Part shown: positions 1 to 46,774 of the stretch, piece after piece
Numbering within the stretch: position 1 is the first letter of the stretch
Layout of the letters: every line of letters starts with the position of its first letter
Origin: Engraulis encrasicolus
Lineage: Eukaryota > Chordata > Actinopteri > Clupeiformes > Engraulidae
Direction of reading: 5' to 3'
Assembly (NCBI RefSeq): GCF_034702125.1
Contig: NC_085869.1
Span: forward strand, 20,038,677-20,102,676
Length of the DNA stretch: 64,000 bases
Made by a program: the position numbers and the translations under genes
Notes under the pieces: generated by a model
What the model was told of the DNA's origin: nothing
The model's database searches: none
The model's input: the letters and a program-made list of their open reading frames with translations, nothing else

Positions 1-77
1 AAAAGTGTGAGCAGAGTAGAGAGGCTGTTGGTTCACCACGGGAACTGTCCTCAGACTGGAACATGGCAGAACCCTGG

Positions 78-85
78 CACGCACG

Positions 86-121
<36 letters not shown>
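78..121. repeat. (CA)n microsatellite
   Basis: Alternating CGCA then CACA units. Confidence 0.95.
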
Positions 122-122
<1 letters not shown>

Positions 123-582
123 CCTTATTAATACCAAACCACAATGTCTTTTTCTACACTCCCTTAGTGACATTTCTTCACTCGCATGCGCTAGTTTATA
201 GGATAATTATTTTTCATGGGTCACCCACAACCTATTGTGATTCTAACAGCGTAGACCTCTACCAAAACCTAAAATTAAAAGCAATAAAAAATGTGGCGCT
301 GTCAAAGTCATATGCATACAGTATTTCTCAGCTGTAAAAATGAGAGTTTAGCGTGCGTGTGTTGAGGTGTTGGTTTCGACGTGGCTTGTCAGCCGAGATG
401 GATAGGACCTCTTAGCTGGAGAAATGGGACATAGCAGAGACATAACAAGCTGGGTGACGGGTTCAGGCATGTCATTGCCTCAGGGGTCACAGTAGTATTC
501 TCCCCATCTTGGACATACAGTAAGAGGCCATCCTTTTGGGAGACGGAAAACATTGCTAGCCTACTGAAAATTTGCTTGTGCA

Positions 583-1045
583 CGGGTCAGTGATGTTTCA
601 GCAGTAGCAGCACACGTCAAGGCGGCAAAACGACAGCCAGTGCCACTATTGTGTGGATTATTTTTTTAAGGGGCTTTTTATGCCTTTATTGACAGGATAG
701 TATGAGATGCTGACAGGAAGTGAGTGGGAGAGAGAGATGGGGGAGGATTGGGAAATGACCCCGTCCGGACTCGAACCGGGGTCCCCATGGGCATGAAAGC
801 CCAAATGTGGGGGGCTTAGCGCGTTTATTGTGTGGATTCTTTTTGTTTGTTTGGTTTTTTACTAGACTATCTAAGAAGCATGTCAACCACCAATTACTCA
901 TTCATTTATGGGCATTAGATTTTGTTGTGCCCCTTCCTTTGTACATCCTGGAGAAAAAAAAGAAAAAAGATTTTGTTGTGCCACCTGACGTCAGAGCCCA
1001 AAAAACAACCGTAATCGACCCACCCATCTCTGTAATAAGACAGGT
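583..1045 (+). repeat. Older dispersed repeat, interrupted by a SINE
   Basis: The flanks of the SINE match a second copy at about 58124-58345: GGGTCAGTGA, TTTCAGCAGTAGCA, GACAGCCAGTGC, GACTATCTAAGAAGCAT and others. The second copy lacks the SINE. I cannot assign the family. Confidence 0.7.
660..826 (-). mobile_element. tRNA-derived SINE with 12-bp target-site duplication
   Basis: Read on the minus strand it has a B-box-like CGGTTCGAGTCCGG, then the body with CTCCCACTCACTTCCTGTC and the tail CAATAAAGGC, the same family as 12048, 18460, 52376 and 59575. It is flanked by the perfect direct repeat ATTGTGTGGATT at 648-659 and 827-838. Confidence 0.85.
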
Positions 1046-1682
1046 GCATTGGATGTCACCACAGTGCATTAAAGTGTAAGAACAAGGGCCCACACAATTC
1101 CACAAGCAAACATCTAATGACTAGTGGCATATTTCAAGGTTATTCAGGTAAGAACAGAATGGACAGTGTGCTGGACTAGAAAACCACAGCAAGAGGAAGA
1201 AATGGACACACACAGCCAGAGACCGATCCAAGAGTACAAAAGATTGTACGGTGTGGTTGTGGCTGTGGCTGTGGCTGAGGTCTCCTTCCTGTAAAGGGGT
1301 AGGACTAGGAGGTGGAAGTAGTGGAGGAGGAAGATGGTGGTGGATGCAGGAGGTGGAGGAGAGCAGTAGGAAAGAGCCGTGCTGTGATGTGGCCACGTCC
1401 TCCTTTCCTCCCAGTACACTTTAGAGAAAGAAAAAAACATATCTCATGTCTGCTGTCTCACGTTATCTGATTTGCCTAGTATGAGTTATGCGATGTGTGT
1501 AAAAAGAGAGGAGGGGGGCGTGGGGGGGACACGTTGCCTGTGGCTCCTCGCCGCCGCTCAGGTCTCGACACGCTCCAGGATGTAGAGCCGTAGACGGTGT
1601 TCGCCTGTAGTGGAAATGTTTAGTGAATTACATCATGCCTCCCTCAGGGGCCTCCGAATCTCTAGTACTATAAGCTCCGCTC

Positions 1683-1699
1683 AACTCTCTCTCTCCCTC

Positions 1700-1743
<44 letters not shown>
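1683..1743. repeat. (CT)n microsatellite
   Basis: Nearly pure CT with a few CCCT interruptions. Confidence 0.95.
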
Positions 1744-1744
<1 letters not shown>

Positions 1745-2176
1745 CTCGCACTCATCTGCTGAGAGCAAACATTTTTTTCACGCTCAGCTGCCTTCGACAC
1801 CATCTGGGGAACACTCAGGGGACAGCGGCCGCAGTCCTCCGTGATCTCCGTTGGGCGCGTGGAATAGATCAAACTGGCGCTCAAACCTCACTGTGGTTGT
1901 TGGGTGTCCCCTGGTTCTAGGAGTGGCAAAAACACATGGTTGTTCATTCAACCTCTCTTCTCAGATGCTCCCCAAAGATGGGTGCTTTTTTGTGGCTGTA
2001 TAAACACATGGGTCAGGGGTTCAGCCCTTGGCGGGGCTCCAAAAGCAGGCTGGATGTGTATGAGGTGAACTAACGCCGGCTCAGCTGGCTCAGTGTGCGT
2101 GTGGCATGTGAGCGGAGCACTGTTACTTTTTAACGGCACTCTGTCTTACCGTCGTCAGGCCCTTGTAAACAAATAC

Positions 2177-2620
2177 TTTGGCTGAGTAAACTCTGGGCCA
2201 GGAGTTGGTATCCTAGAGCTATGACCTGGAGAGACCAGGCATGCAGTCATGCAGTCATCCCCTGTGCATTTGAAGAGTTTATTTGCAAATCGGTGTATAG
2301 CATTTTTGATTTTTGCATTGTATTATTGAAAATGACTGTTCAGTGGTCCTATCACCTGTGTGTTAATTCTTGCCATTCAGATATTTTGAGAACATACTTT
2401 TTCAACCTATATAAAATGCATTTTGCAATGCAATGCATTGGAATGGCCAATAAACAAAATTCTACAAAATATTCTACAAAATAGACTCTTCATTTGCTCT
2501 CTCATGTCCTATGTCATGCCCCCTTCAATGCTTTGGCTGAGTAAACTCTGGGCCAGGAGTTCGTATCCTAGAGCTTTGACCTGGAGAGACCAGGCATGCA
2601 GTCATCCCCTGTGCATTTGC
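2177..2620 (+). repeat. Direct duplication of an ~90-bp segment
   Basis: About 2177-2270 and 2532-2620 share TTTGGCTGAGTAAACTCTGG, CCAGGAGTT, TATCCTAGAGCT, GACCTGGAGAGACCAGG and CATCCCCTGTGCATTTG. The copies are about 355 bp apart. Confidence 0.85.
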
Positions 2621-2766
2621 TCTCCTAAGTCCTGTGTCATGCCCCCCCCCACCCCCACACCCCTCTTCAGAGGATGAGGAGTTTTGCTCATCATTCACAC
2701 CATCGTCCACCCTGACCCTCCCTCAGGACCAGGTCATCTGTGGTTTATTATCCAAACGCCTTGTAG

Positions 2767-2914
<148 letters not shown>

Positions 2915-4051
2915 AGGGGGAGGGGGAGGGGGAGGTCACCACATCTTCTCAGGGTGTGTCTGGGAGTGAGGAATGACGAAAACGTAGAGGGCGGCTAGTA
3001 ACTCATTCACACGTGGCACTGAGCTGTCGTCTCCAGTGTCTCCCCTGACTTAATGCTTTACCCATATGACTGTCCTGAGCAAAAAAAAACACCTCCCGTT
3101 GAGGAAGACCTGATGAACCAAATGACTTGGCTCCCTCCCTCCTTCCCTCCCTCCTTCCCTCTCTCCATCCCCTCTTGTTCATCATTGGAAACAAATGGCG
3201 TAAGCTATTTGGCAACGGCTTAATTAGATTTCTTGGCTGTAATGCTGAGGAAATAGAAGAAGTCTTGTAAGCGACTGGGAGAGATCACCTGTCATGTCCC
3301 CTGTGCATTGATCCTCCAGCATCCATCCCCCCCTCTCTCCTCTCCCTCCTCCACCCCCCCTTTGGCCCCGCTCTCCTCCCCAGCTGTGGCCTAGTTTTTA
3401 GGCTGCAGTGCAGCCGAGCTGAGCCGGGGGCCCCTTGTGCCAGGGAAAGCAATTCCGAGCCTCCGTCCGGGAAAAAGCAGCCCCTCTGTCAGTTCCAAAA
3501 GAGAATCTGAGGAGTCCTTGGCGAGAGGTCTAAGATGGCTCCGTCCGTCGTGCCGACTTGACTCAACTCCGCTCAGCTCAACTCGTGGATCCTTTAAATG
3601 CTTAATGAAACCTCTTTTTAGGGCTCGTCTCAACAGAGTGCCTTTTGTCTGCTGAGCGAGCCCAGCGCTCGCAGGTTCTGTTTGCAGTCAACTTTTATAG
3701 AGACTTTAAAGGGCTCATTTTTTGGCTGCAGACAACAATAGCGGATACACAGCACACACGTCTTGGATGATGCTTGTGTGGTGTGGTGTGTGCAGGAGGA
3801 CGCCTGCCCTTATGGTTTCCATGGTCCTTGTTCATCAAACTTTAATAATGTGGACCCTCTCCAAAGTAGATGGAGGATTTGTTGACGTTGGATCTTAGGG
3901 GTTGTGGAGAGGGTGGTGGTGGTGGAGGTGGAGGTGGTGGTGCAGGTGCAGTGTGGGCTACCGGGACAGAACTTGTGGAGTGGGGGGGAGGGGTAACTAA
4001 ATAGTCTGCTCTGCTGTGCTGATGTTTCCAAGTAGCAAATAGCTGAGCAGC

Positions 4052-4061
4052 TGTGTGTGTG

Positions 4062-4132
<71 letters not shown>

Positions 4133-4141
4133 GTGTGTCTG
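4052..4141. repeat. (GT)n microsatellite abutting an exon
   Basis: GT units with two GCGT interruptions, ending just upstream of the acceptor at 4149. Confidence 0.95.
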
Positions 4142-4149
4142 TCGTGCAG

Positions 4150-31622
<27,473 letters not shown>

Positions 31623-31740
31623 GCTGAGCTGAGCTGAACCGCGCCGCGCCCAGAACTGTCTGCTTCAACACCTGGACATTGTAATATAGTTATCGGTTAG
31701 GTCAGTGATGGGCAACCTGTATTCATTATTTATACAATCC

Positions 31741-31905
31741 AGTGAAAAAAGAGAGAAAAAGTCTGATTCAACCAGGGTTTTCTGCTGCCACTTGTTTTTA
31801 TTTAGAAGGGTGATTACCCGAAACGTCACAGAAAACTAAAAACAAGTGGGAGCAGAGAACCCTGGTTGAGGCGGACTTTTTCTCTCTTCTTTTAATCTGG
31901 TCATT
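31741..31905. repeat. Fold-back with hammerhead-like remnant in the 3' UTR
   Basis: Arms AGAGAGAAAAAGTCTGATTC / CGGACTTTTTCTCTC and CACTTGTTTTTA / TAAAAACAAGTG. Between them lies GGGTGATTACCC (a perfect stem), then GAAAC and GTC. The CTGATGA box is lost. Confidence 0.6.
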
Positions 31906-34046
31906 TGCTTGTCCTGCTCCCAGGTCAGACATTTGGATGTGCGGACTTTAACTTACTCTTTATACAATCCAGTGCCACATGTTTCAAAGGACCCGTTTTT
32001 ACCCCCACCACCCAATTCAACTAGCCTGGTTTTACCAGACCACATTGATAACTTCGTAATTACATTTTGGTCTGGATCCTCGATGCCCTGCGGCGCTTGG
32101 GTGGAAGGAGTGAGCTCAGCTCTGGTTTGAAATTAGCGGACCAATAGTTGACAGTTGACGTTTATGACGTATGTTGTTATGCGCCCAAGTGTGTTCGCTT
32201 GTTGGCCGGCCGGACGACTAAACCCTCCCTATAGAATCCCCAGAGCAATCAGACGAAGTAAGTAATTCAAAATGAATGGTCTGGCCTGTCAGGCTACAAT
32301 TCAACTAGGTAATTGGACAGTTTAATGGTCATCTTCAACTACTTTACCTGTTGAATTGTAGAGGTCAAACCAGGTCGTTTAAGAATATATGGCACTGAAT
32401 TATTAACTAATGGACCCAGGTTGCCCATCGCTGGGTCAGGTTCTTCAGGAGTCAGAAGACCGGAACTTTCTCTGCTGCCGCCGCCGCTGCTGCTGCTATA
32501 ACTACACACATGAATTTCACTCATGACCTAGTCAACTGTGCCGCCCATCACCCCTCACACACATTCACACGTCTAGACGGAGACCACAACTGCCAGCCAG
32601 TGGAAACCAGTGACTGCACACAGAGACAATCAGTCGTTATGGCACATGATGCATCGCTACAGTGTCACGCAGATTACGCAGCTAGCTAGCTAGCATGAGG
32701 TGGGTGGTGCTGCCTGATTTTTACAACCCAGCTGTTCGCCTTAACTCAAACACAAGTCGTTTATTTTTTCAGTTTTGTCAGGTGTTGCCAAAGGAATGCT
32801 TGTTTTTAACCCCAACAGATCAGTGTGCAGACAGAAGTAAATGTGTTGAATCATTCTCCACATTTCCAACGCCAACACGTGTGGAGTGTGATCCAATCCA
32901 ATCATGCCTTATACTGACCCCAGTGGAAGATGATCAATGTACAGCAGAGGGATAGTATGTAAAGCAAGTGTACTGTATGTTTGAGAGAGAAAGAAAGATG
33001 AATGTAGATGTGTATTATGAAAGAAAGCCAGAACAGTGCCTATTGATCGATGGAGGCAAATGTTTGGACAGGTTATGAGATCTTTTTAGGATAATTAGTA
33101 GGTGTGTAGATGATTGTTCAGTAGGTAGTGATGTTGTTGTTGTTGACTAATGGACCAAACAAGAGATTTGTGTATTATAACATAACCACTGTAGCCTAGG
33201 GGCTCACCAGCGGAAGAAGCAGGACTTCCTTTTTCGAAAATATGAAAGATCAGCATAGTGTCCATAATTTTGCAGACACATACAACCTGTGATGGTTCTT
33301 ATGGATTGCGCCCAGCCTTTTAAAAACGGTTTTATACGTTATTTTTGCTAGGAAAACCTGTTTGCCTGTGTCCATGTACAGATCATGTTTTTTGTAGCTG
33401 AAACTTTTGTACAGTTGATAAGGAAGAGCACTATATTGTCTTTTATAAGATACAAAATGGGGAACATGTTTTAAAACAAATTGTGTAAATTGATGGTTTT
33501 ATATATGAGCTTACTAGCAGCATACCTTTTTAAAACGCAAAATTAATGATCAGGTTGTGACCTTTTTGACATTTTCTACTAAGTAGAATAGCCTGTTGTG
33601 TGAGACCTTTTTAAAAAAATATATAAATGGCTCAGCAAAAAAGGGTAGAGGGTTGAGATGACAAGTCGTCTTTAATTCCCTCATCGATGGTCTCCATTTA
33701 GCCTCGTTTGAACCTGTGCAGCTAACTCAATCATTTGTCATCCAAACTGGGTACCAGAACATTGTCATTATCAGTCTTCAGATGTATAACAGTGATGTCA
33801 AAAACACTTAGGATACATGGATGGTGGATGTTTTTTTTCTCTTGTGTACTCCAGAAATGCTATAGTTAGCTTGTCCGCACTACACTATACTGTACTTATT
33901 TGCTATTCTGTGTTCTTTAAATGTACTACTTTAAACGCTTCATATCTGTACTTTTGAAAAAAAGATAACTGACAATGGGAAAATGGCCTCCAGACCACGA
34001 CAGGTACTCAGTTATTTCTCTGGTACAAACAGTACAAGCTGTGCAA

Positions 34047-34052
34047 ATTAAA
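34047..34052 (+). promoter_or_regulatory. Candidate polyadenylation signal, neurabin
   Basis: ATTAAA followed 20-50 nt later by TGTGTTTGTTTCTTTTTCC, a plausible downstream element. Confidence 0.35.
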
Positions 34053-34206
34053 CACTATCGGAAATCTGCCCCTGTGTTTGTTTCTTTTTCCTCTGTTAAG
34101 TTCCAACATGTAAGATTAGGCTTGCCTCCTTTAAACTTACCAGGGTCACGAAGTGACAATACCATACCCATAGCTACCCAGTTTATCATGCAAGCAGTAA
34201 AACAAA

Positions 34207-34337
34207 TCAGGGGTGAATTTCTCAAAACCAAAGTTGCTAACTACAGTAGCTACTTTGCTGTTTTTAATGCATTTTCCCATTGGCAACTACCGAAGTTTCT
34301 AACAGGCTAACAACTTCTCTTTTGAGAAACTCACCCC
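34207..34337. mobile_element. MITE (CAGGGGTGAATTTCTCAAAA family)
   Basis: Inverted ends CAGGGGTGAATTTCTCAAAA and TTTTGAGAAACTCACCCCTG. Internal GGCAACTACCGAAG is shared with copies at 45921 and 62979. Confidence 0.75.
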
Positions 34338-35520
34338 TGGGGTGGTGCAAGTCTGATTAGATAACGGTTCAAGCTAGTACATGAATATGGAGGCTGAAGC
34401 CCGTTTAATTTACATATAAATGTTAACTTTAGCCAGTAGGAATACTTAAAATTGATGGTTGTGGTAAATATTTGTTGAAAAGGACAATTATATGAATGCA
34501 GAACCATTATTGATACTGGACACCTACCACAATGCTACACACGACCTGAATTCCTAAATTTTATGTAAGAGTACAGAAAGTAATACACAACCTTGACATG
34601 TTCACACACTGGTTTTATTAAGCTGGTAGTTGCAAAATAATCTCTTTCCATGTTGTAAGGAACCACACACGAAACTGGGCGATGGTATAAAAACCATCAA
34701 TAAGAATGCATTCTATGGCCATAGCACACTTTCACACGCACAACACAAGACAAAACCAACAACAACTAAGAATATGCACACACAAAAAATTAAGCAACAC
34801 ATTTAGAAGCTCCTCACGGAATGTGCTGTCGCTTGATCTCTGTCTGTCTACTGTAGACAATTAAATACACTTGTTACAGAGGGCAGGCGTCTGACAAGTT
34901 AAAGTCAATGCAACTACAGTCATGCATTAAATAAGTAACCAGTATTCTTTTCCTCTTTTCAAAAAATGTTTTCGTGTCTTTTCTGCCATCAAATGTAACA
35001 CTACTATCTACATTTCCTTTTGGGTAGAAAGTACATATACTTTGGGTGTAATGCAATATTTTAGCTGCCATTACTGAGGCTCTGTAACAAAATACCTCAA
35101 CAGGCTAGATGACCAAAAAAAGAAAACGGTAAAGTGCTTCACTTCCTCTCAGTCATGATACCAAGATATCAAATCTCGTCATTTAATTACACCTTTACCT
35201 GAAAAAAAAAGCTAGTTGACTCTTCAGATCCAGATAATCTGAAATACTGTAATTCATTCCACTTCAAAAAAAAACTAAACAAAAAGCAGGTCAAGAAAGG
35301 AGGCCAGTTTGTTTCTGACAAAAGTATGGCACTGGGCTCCCCTCAGTAACGTCCGGCTATTTTTAATGCAACCTCTAAATGTAAGATGAGATTTCACCGT
35401 TCATCAGAGGTGACCACTCACATATTCCACCCCATGGGCAGCAATGGAAAAAAACAACTCATGGGGGAAAAGAAAGCTTTTTAAAAAGAGAGGGGTTCAT
35501 TCAGCACGTACTGTGTGAAT
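34338..35520 (-). other. Spacer and pdk1 3' UTR
   Basis: Converging 3' ends. The last 900 bp (34614-35520) is the likely pdk1 3' UTR, with several A/T runs and no ORF with homology features. Confidence 0.5.
34614..34619 (-). promoter_or_regulatory. pdk1: Candidate polyadenylation signal, pdk1
   Basis: TTTATT on the plus strand is AATAAA on the minus strand, about 900 nt after the pdk1 stop. Confidence 0.5.
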
Positions 35521-42129
<6,609 letters not shown>

Positions 42130-42842
42130 GGCTGTGATGTGATTTGGCCGTGGCGCAAATAAAACTGTTCTAGATGTCCCTCAACACTGCTCGCCCGTGA
42201 CCAGCTGTATGGGTCAACAAGCCAGCTATGCAATTAGCAACGTGTTTACGATTTGCCGAAGCTGTCAAACGGGTCGGATCTTCTGATTTCCAGAGGTATT
42301 GGGGGTAGGTCGCGCGTGCAGGCATTGATCTCTTGTCTGTCGGAGTGAAAACACACCATTGAAATCTTATCAAACCTAGTAACGGGCTAATAAGATAAGA
42401 TAATGAACGCAGCTCAACTCCTGCTGTCTCCCCCTTCTCGCTTTGACCCTCACACAATTTTACAGCTCATTGAATTTTTTTTCCTCCAGTAGTTTACGCC
42501 ACTGTGCAAAATGTTTCACACACCAATGCTTCACAAGCAAATGCTATAGCGACATTTCAGGTAGTGGCATTACACAGATATTCACGGTTTATTTTGATAA
42601 CTCGAATGTATTCAAGGGCAGTTTCAGTAAACTAGACAGCTGATTGGCTTGTATCGCAGAGGCCCCTTGACTTTGCGTCATGAGTGTTAGTAGGCTTTTG
42701 GATTGCCTGACAGAAAGTCAGTGTAGTTCTAAAAGGGTTGTGCAGAACCACAGGATGGACATTATAAAAACTAAAATAATAATACCGTATTTTCATTTCT
42801 TAATGTCATCACGAACTGGTATTCAGAATAGATTATATGCAA

Positions 42843-42844
<2 letters not shown>

Positions 42845-42894
<50 letters not shown>

Positions 42895-42895
42895 T
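42845..42895. repeat. (ATT)n microsatellite
   Basis: Pure ATT array of about 17 units. Confidence 0.97.
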
Positions 42896-43121
42896 TAAGG
42901 CTATACAAACTTGCTTGAAAATAGGCTACATGAATAACCTTATTCAGTTTCTTCTTTCCTTAAAGTCTCTATAGGCCTGGGGCTAGCCCCTGTAGCCTAC
43001 AGAAGAACTATTGTGCTAATTGGCATGAACCTCTCTCAAAATGCCACAAGTTGGATGATGACAGACAAGGAAGACGATACAAGGCAAAAGAACAATACAT
43101 ATAATCACGATATATGCCTAT

Positions 43122-43248
<127 letters not shown>

Positions 43249-43270
43249 TGCATGAGGATACAATGTAGAC

Positions 43271-43593
43271 CAGGGGTGGGGAATATGTCTCAGGGGCAGT
43301 TTACGGTCCTGGAGGTCGTTTTATCCGGCCCCTGGTGTAATTTCAATGTTATGCAGCTTCACATGAAATGTGTCATATTTTGTAAAGGAATCTTAGAAAA
43401 TACATTTGCAATACGTTATATTCAGGGGGTCTAGAGAAGGTGGGGTCTGTTTTGATGGTGGCTGCCGTCAATGTATGTCTAAAGTGCAGGGGGAAATCCT
43501 GGTTTGTGGTCATAGTACGGCCCTCGAAGGACTTTTACGGCCCTCGCATGAATTTGAAGTGGCCCCTCGAATGAAAAAGGTTCCCCACCCCTG
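43271..43593. mobile_element. hAT-like MITE (CAGGGGTGGGGAAC family)
   Basis: Ends CAGGGGTGGGGAATATG and AAGGTTCCCCACCCCTG; flanking 8-mers ATGTAGAC and GTGTAGAC (7 of 8). Confidence 0.83.
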
Positions 43594-44477
43594 GTGTAGA
43601 CATATGAGTAAAAACATGAGGCTTCATGTCTGACATGGGTGTGAGAGCTTAGAGCCCTAATTAAGTGTAAAAAAAGACAGCTCCAAACATGTTGTAGCTG
43701 TAGTAGGCCCAACTACTAGGGTTCACAAGTGCTCCCTCTACTGGTTAAAATCTGCAGTAGGTTACTTTGTAAACACAGAGTTGGCCTGAGTCCAATTGAA
43801 ACTGTCCTGGGTAGGCCTTTAAAAATATTAAAAAACGACAGGAGACATTGCCCTTCACTCTTCTCATAAGGCGCTTTTGCACAACAACCCCACTATTTTG
43901 CATTCGAACAAAATCAACAGGGGACAGCTAATGTGAATGGGTGGCGTGCGCTTTGAACCCTTGTTTTCTGAAGCCATCTAAACCTATATTTAGACATACG
44001 TCATATGCCATTGGTGTCTAAATATAGATGTACTACTGAATGAAATGTACTGGAGATGAACAGCTGCATCCATCTGTGTCAGTCTGTAGTAGTAGAAGTG
44101 AACAGCTGAATCAGGTTGTTTAAATAGCCTGTTGGTTCCATTTGTGTAGGCTATTTAGGCAACATTTGATTGCTGCTCCTATGATTTAATGTGTCAAGAG
44201 ACTGGAAGAGGATGCGGTAAATGAGTATCAGTAATACAAAATACTTAACTAGTGGATTTAAGGGCATACCAGTATGGTATCGTAATGCCTGCAATTATTA
44301 TTATTAAAAGTAATTTAATTGTGAATAAGGAACTTTCCCAGTTCAGATGTAATACACCATTCGGCAAGTCTGCCGGGGTAGAGGCTGGATGGATTGGACG
44401 CAGTCACTCTGGGTGCAACATTGGGGCAAAATGTGAGTTGAAGGGTCAGAACCTTGTACATCCCCAATTTGGACGTT

Positions 44478-44613
44478 TAACATCAAAATAAAGGAGGGTC
44501 CCGAAGCAAGTCTACTATTAAGTCTCTTGTTTTATTTTGGTGCATGTAGAGCATAAATAAAACATGGGACTAAATAACAGAGATGCCTCGGGACCCTCCT
44601 TCATTTTGATGTT
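44478..44613. repeat. Fold-back element
   Basis: AACATCAAAATAAAGGAGGG and CCCTCCTTCATTTTGATGTT are inverted arms with TCCCGAAGCA/TGCCTCGGGA continuing inward. Confidence 0.8.
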
Positions 44614-44836
44614 CAAGATGCCCCTAACCCCTATGAAGAGCACCTGTGCTGCACAACCATTTGTGACCCAAGGCAGTGCTTCCCATCTATTTAATCATTT
44701 TGGACGTTAAACAGCTACAATGGGATCCTGAACATTTTATCTGCTGAGGCGTAGAGACACTGGCTTGCTTCTTGTGCCATGGAGGAGATATGCAGACACT
44801 TGACCACTTATCAGACGTGTCAGAGATAACTCTCAA

Positions 44837-45082
44837 CAGGGCTGGACTGGTCATCTGCCATACAGGGCATTTTCCTGGTGGGCTGAAAATCCTCAGGGGC
44901 CGATGCTGTTGTTGTTGTTGCTTTCCTGGGGGTTGGCCCACAAATTGGAGGGGGAGGCCTATTACAATATAGATGGTGGATTCAGCCGGTCAAGATATCG
45001 TATGAAAATGGCCTGTGGATGTGTTAGGGCCGGCCTATGCCATAAAATTCTGGACCATTTGTTATATCCCAGACCAGCCCTG
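44837..45082. mobile_element. hAT-like MITE with perfect 8-bp TSD
   Basis: Ends CAGGGCTGGACTGGTC and CCAGACCAGCCCTG; direct repeat ACTCTCAA at 44829-44836 and 45083-45090. Confidence 0.88.
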
Positions 45083-45920
45083 ACTCTCAATATGTCTATT
45101 TGTCCCTTTGGGCTCTGTGAAGGGTACAAGCAGATTCTAAAGTTCTAAAGAGTATAATATCCAGTCTCTCTGGTACAAGGGTCAATGACAGCATCGCAAC
45201 TTCAATCAAGGAAGAAATATGCCCAGATATAGCCTAGCCGTAGCAGAAAGTTCAGTCATCTTACTAAAAAGCTTGGTTTTAGGAAGCAATGCAAGTTTGC
45301 AGAGGGAAGGGTAGGGTCTCTATTTTTTCCTCAGGATGCTTGTTAGTGTTGGTATTTTGTTAAGCCTACAGTATATGTTCATATTAGTAGGACAAACAAA
45401 ACAAATTTGTCCTTTCATAATTTACATTATTCATACAATGCTCTATCTTCATGGGATTTGCTTAGATTAGGCCTACCATTACTGAGGAGGTATTACCTAT
45501 TCAGAAAGCAATGAAGATTTTGACGTAATTGGGCCAGTATCTGTGGGGACAATCCATGCAGAATAATAACAAATTGGTTAAGTCAATGTTACTACATTAG
45601 TTATTTCATTAGCTACTACATTCAAAATCCCACCTTAAATGTTATTACAAAATCATCGTAGTTATATATTAATGCAACAACACGCATTTATAACAAATTT
45701 GTAATTCTTTATTGTGGTCCACATCTTGCAGTTTCCTGACTGAACATGTGAAATATGCCAGTGATAACACTTTTAGACAAGGTGATAATTAATTTGGAAA
45801 GCACATGAAAACACTGTGCAGTTTGTTTGTGCACCATCATCAGTCCATCCATCATTGATCATGCCCATGTTTGTCTTGCGCTTCAATATTATGCACATAA
45901 TACAACACTATAAAAAATCT

Positions 45921-46050
45921 GGGGTGCATTTCTCAAAAGAGAAGTTGTTAGTCTGTTAGCAACTTCGGTAGTTGCCAATGGGAAAATGCATTGAAAACAA
46001 CAAAGTAGATAATATAGTAAGCAACTTCGGTTTTGAGAAATGCACCCCTG
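45921..46050. mobile_element. MITE (CAGGGGTG...TTTCTCAAAA family)
   Basis: GGGGTGCATTTCTCAAAAG and TTTTGAGAAATGCACCCCTG; internal ACTTCGGTAGTTGCCAATGG. Confidence 0.75.
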
Positions 46051-46197
46051 ATCTCAAGCTCACTGTACAAACCTATCCAGACCAGACACATACTGTAGCA
46101 CCCTTCTCGCACCAAATTCACACAACTGTGCCTACTTGCATTCTTCATTCCAAATACTGTGCATTAGTAAACCTGCTATTTGACTTGTTTGCTTTTT

Positions 46198-46317
46198 TAT
46201 TGTTGACTTGGCTATTTTCCTTTTTTGCATTTGAAATAACTCCGAAAATATTCTCGGATTGTTGACTTGGCTATTTTCCTTTTCTGCATTTGAAATAACT
46301 CCGAAAATGTTCTCGGA
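46198..46317 (+). repeat. 60-bp tandem duplication
   Basis: TTGTTGACTTGGCTATTTTC...CTCCGAAAATATTCTCGG occurs twice in tandem with 2-3 differences. Confidence 0.9.
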
Positions 46318-46768
46318 GAGCATGCATCCATGTTTCCCTTTGATGTTTTGTTTCAAATGAATGTAGAATCCTCTACATAAAATAAAACATTGATGAACTT
46401 ATTCATCACCAACAACCCAGTAGTTGCACAATTACAAAGTACATAAGAGTCTGTAAACATAGGCTACTTTGTACCTGATGATCAAAGCATATATATCGTC
46501 AGTTTTGCCAATAATCCATAACAGTGTCTATATACAGCATCCTACCTTCACAGTTAAACGATAACTCACTTTTCAAAACACACGTTTGGTGTTCAATTTA
46601 CAATCCAGACAATACGTCCAACTCTGTAACAGTGTGCAGATTTTGACAAGCATTGCCTCACTTGATTGCCTATGTGACAAGTGCAAAGTCAACACAAAGG
46701 GACTTCACTCACACATTATACTGTCTATACATTGTACTGTTTAGTACATTTCAATTCAGTTCACTTTT

Positions 46769-46774
46769 TTTATT
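46769..46774 (-). promoter_or_regulatory. itga6: Candidate polyadenylation signal, itga6
   Basis: AATAAA on the minus strand, about 565 nt beyond the exon-B stop. It would give a 3' UTR of 46.75-47.34 kb. Confidence 0.4.

Larger units (their letters stand above)
31623..34052 (+). other. Probable neurabin 3' UTR
   Basis: Follows the TGA stop. No ORF with family features. Holds a fold-back (31741-31905). The 3' limit is set by a candidate signal ATTAAA at 34047-34052, followed by a GT/T-rich stretch. The UTR could end earlier. Confidence 0.4.

Noticed and set aside
3391..3655. Overlapping ORFs on both strands in the upstream intron
   Set aside because: Low complexity Ser/Arg composition, no homology features, and no in-phase splice link to the exon at 4150.
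32695..32955. ORF of 86 residues in the 3' region
   Set aside because: No family features, no splice partners; lies in the probable 3' UTR.
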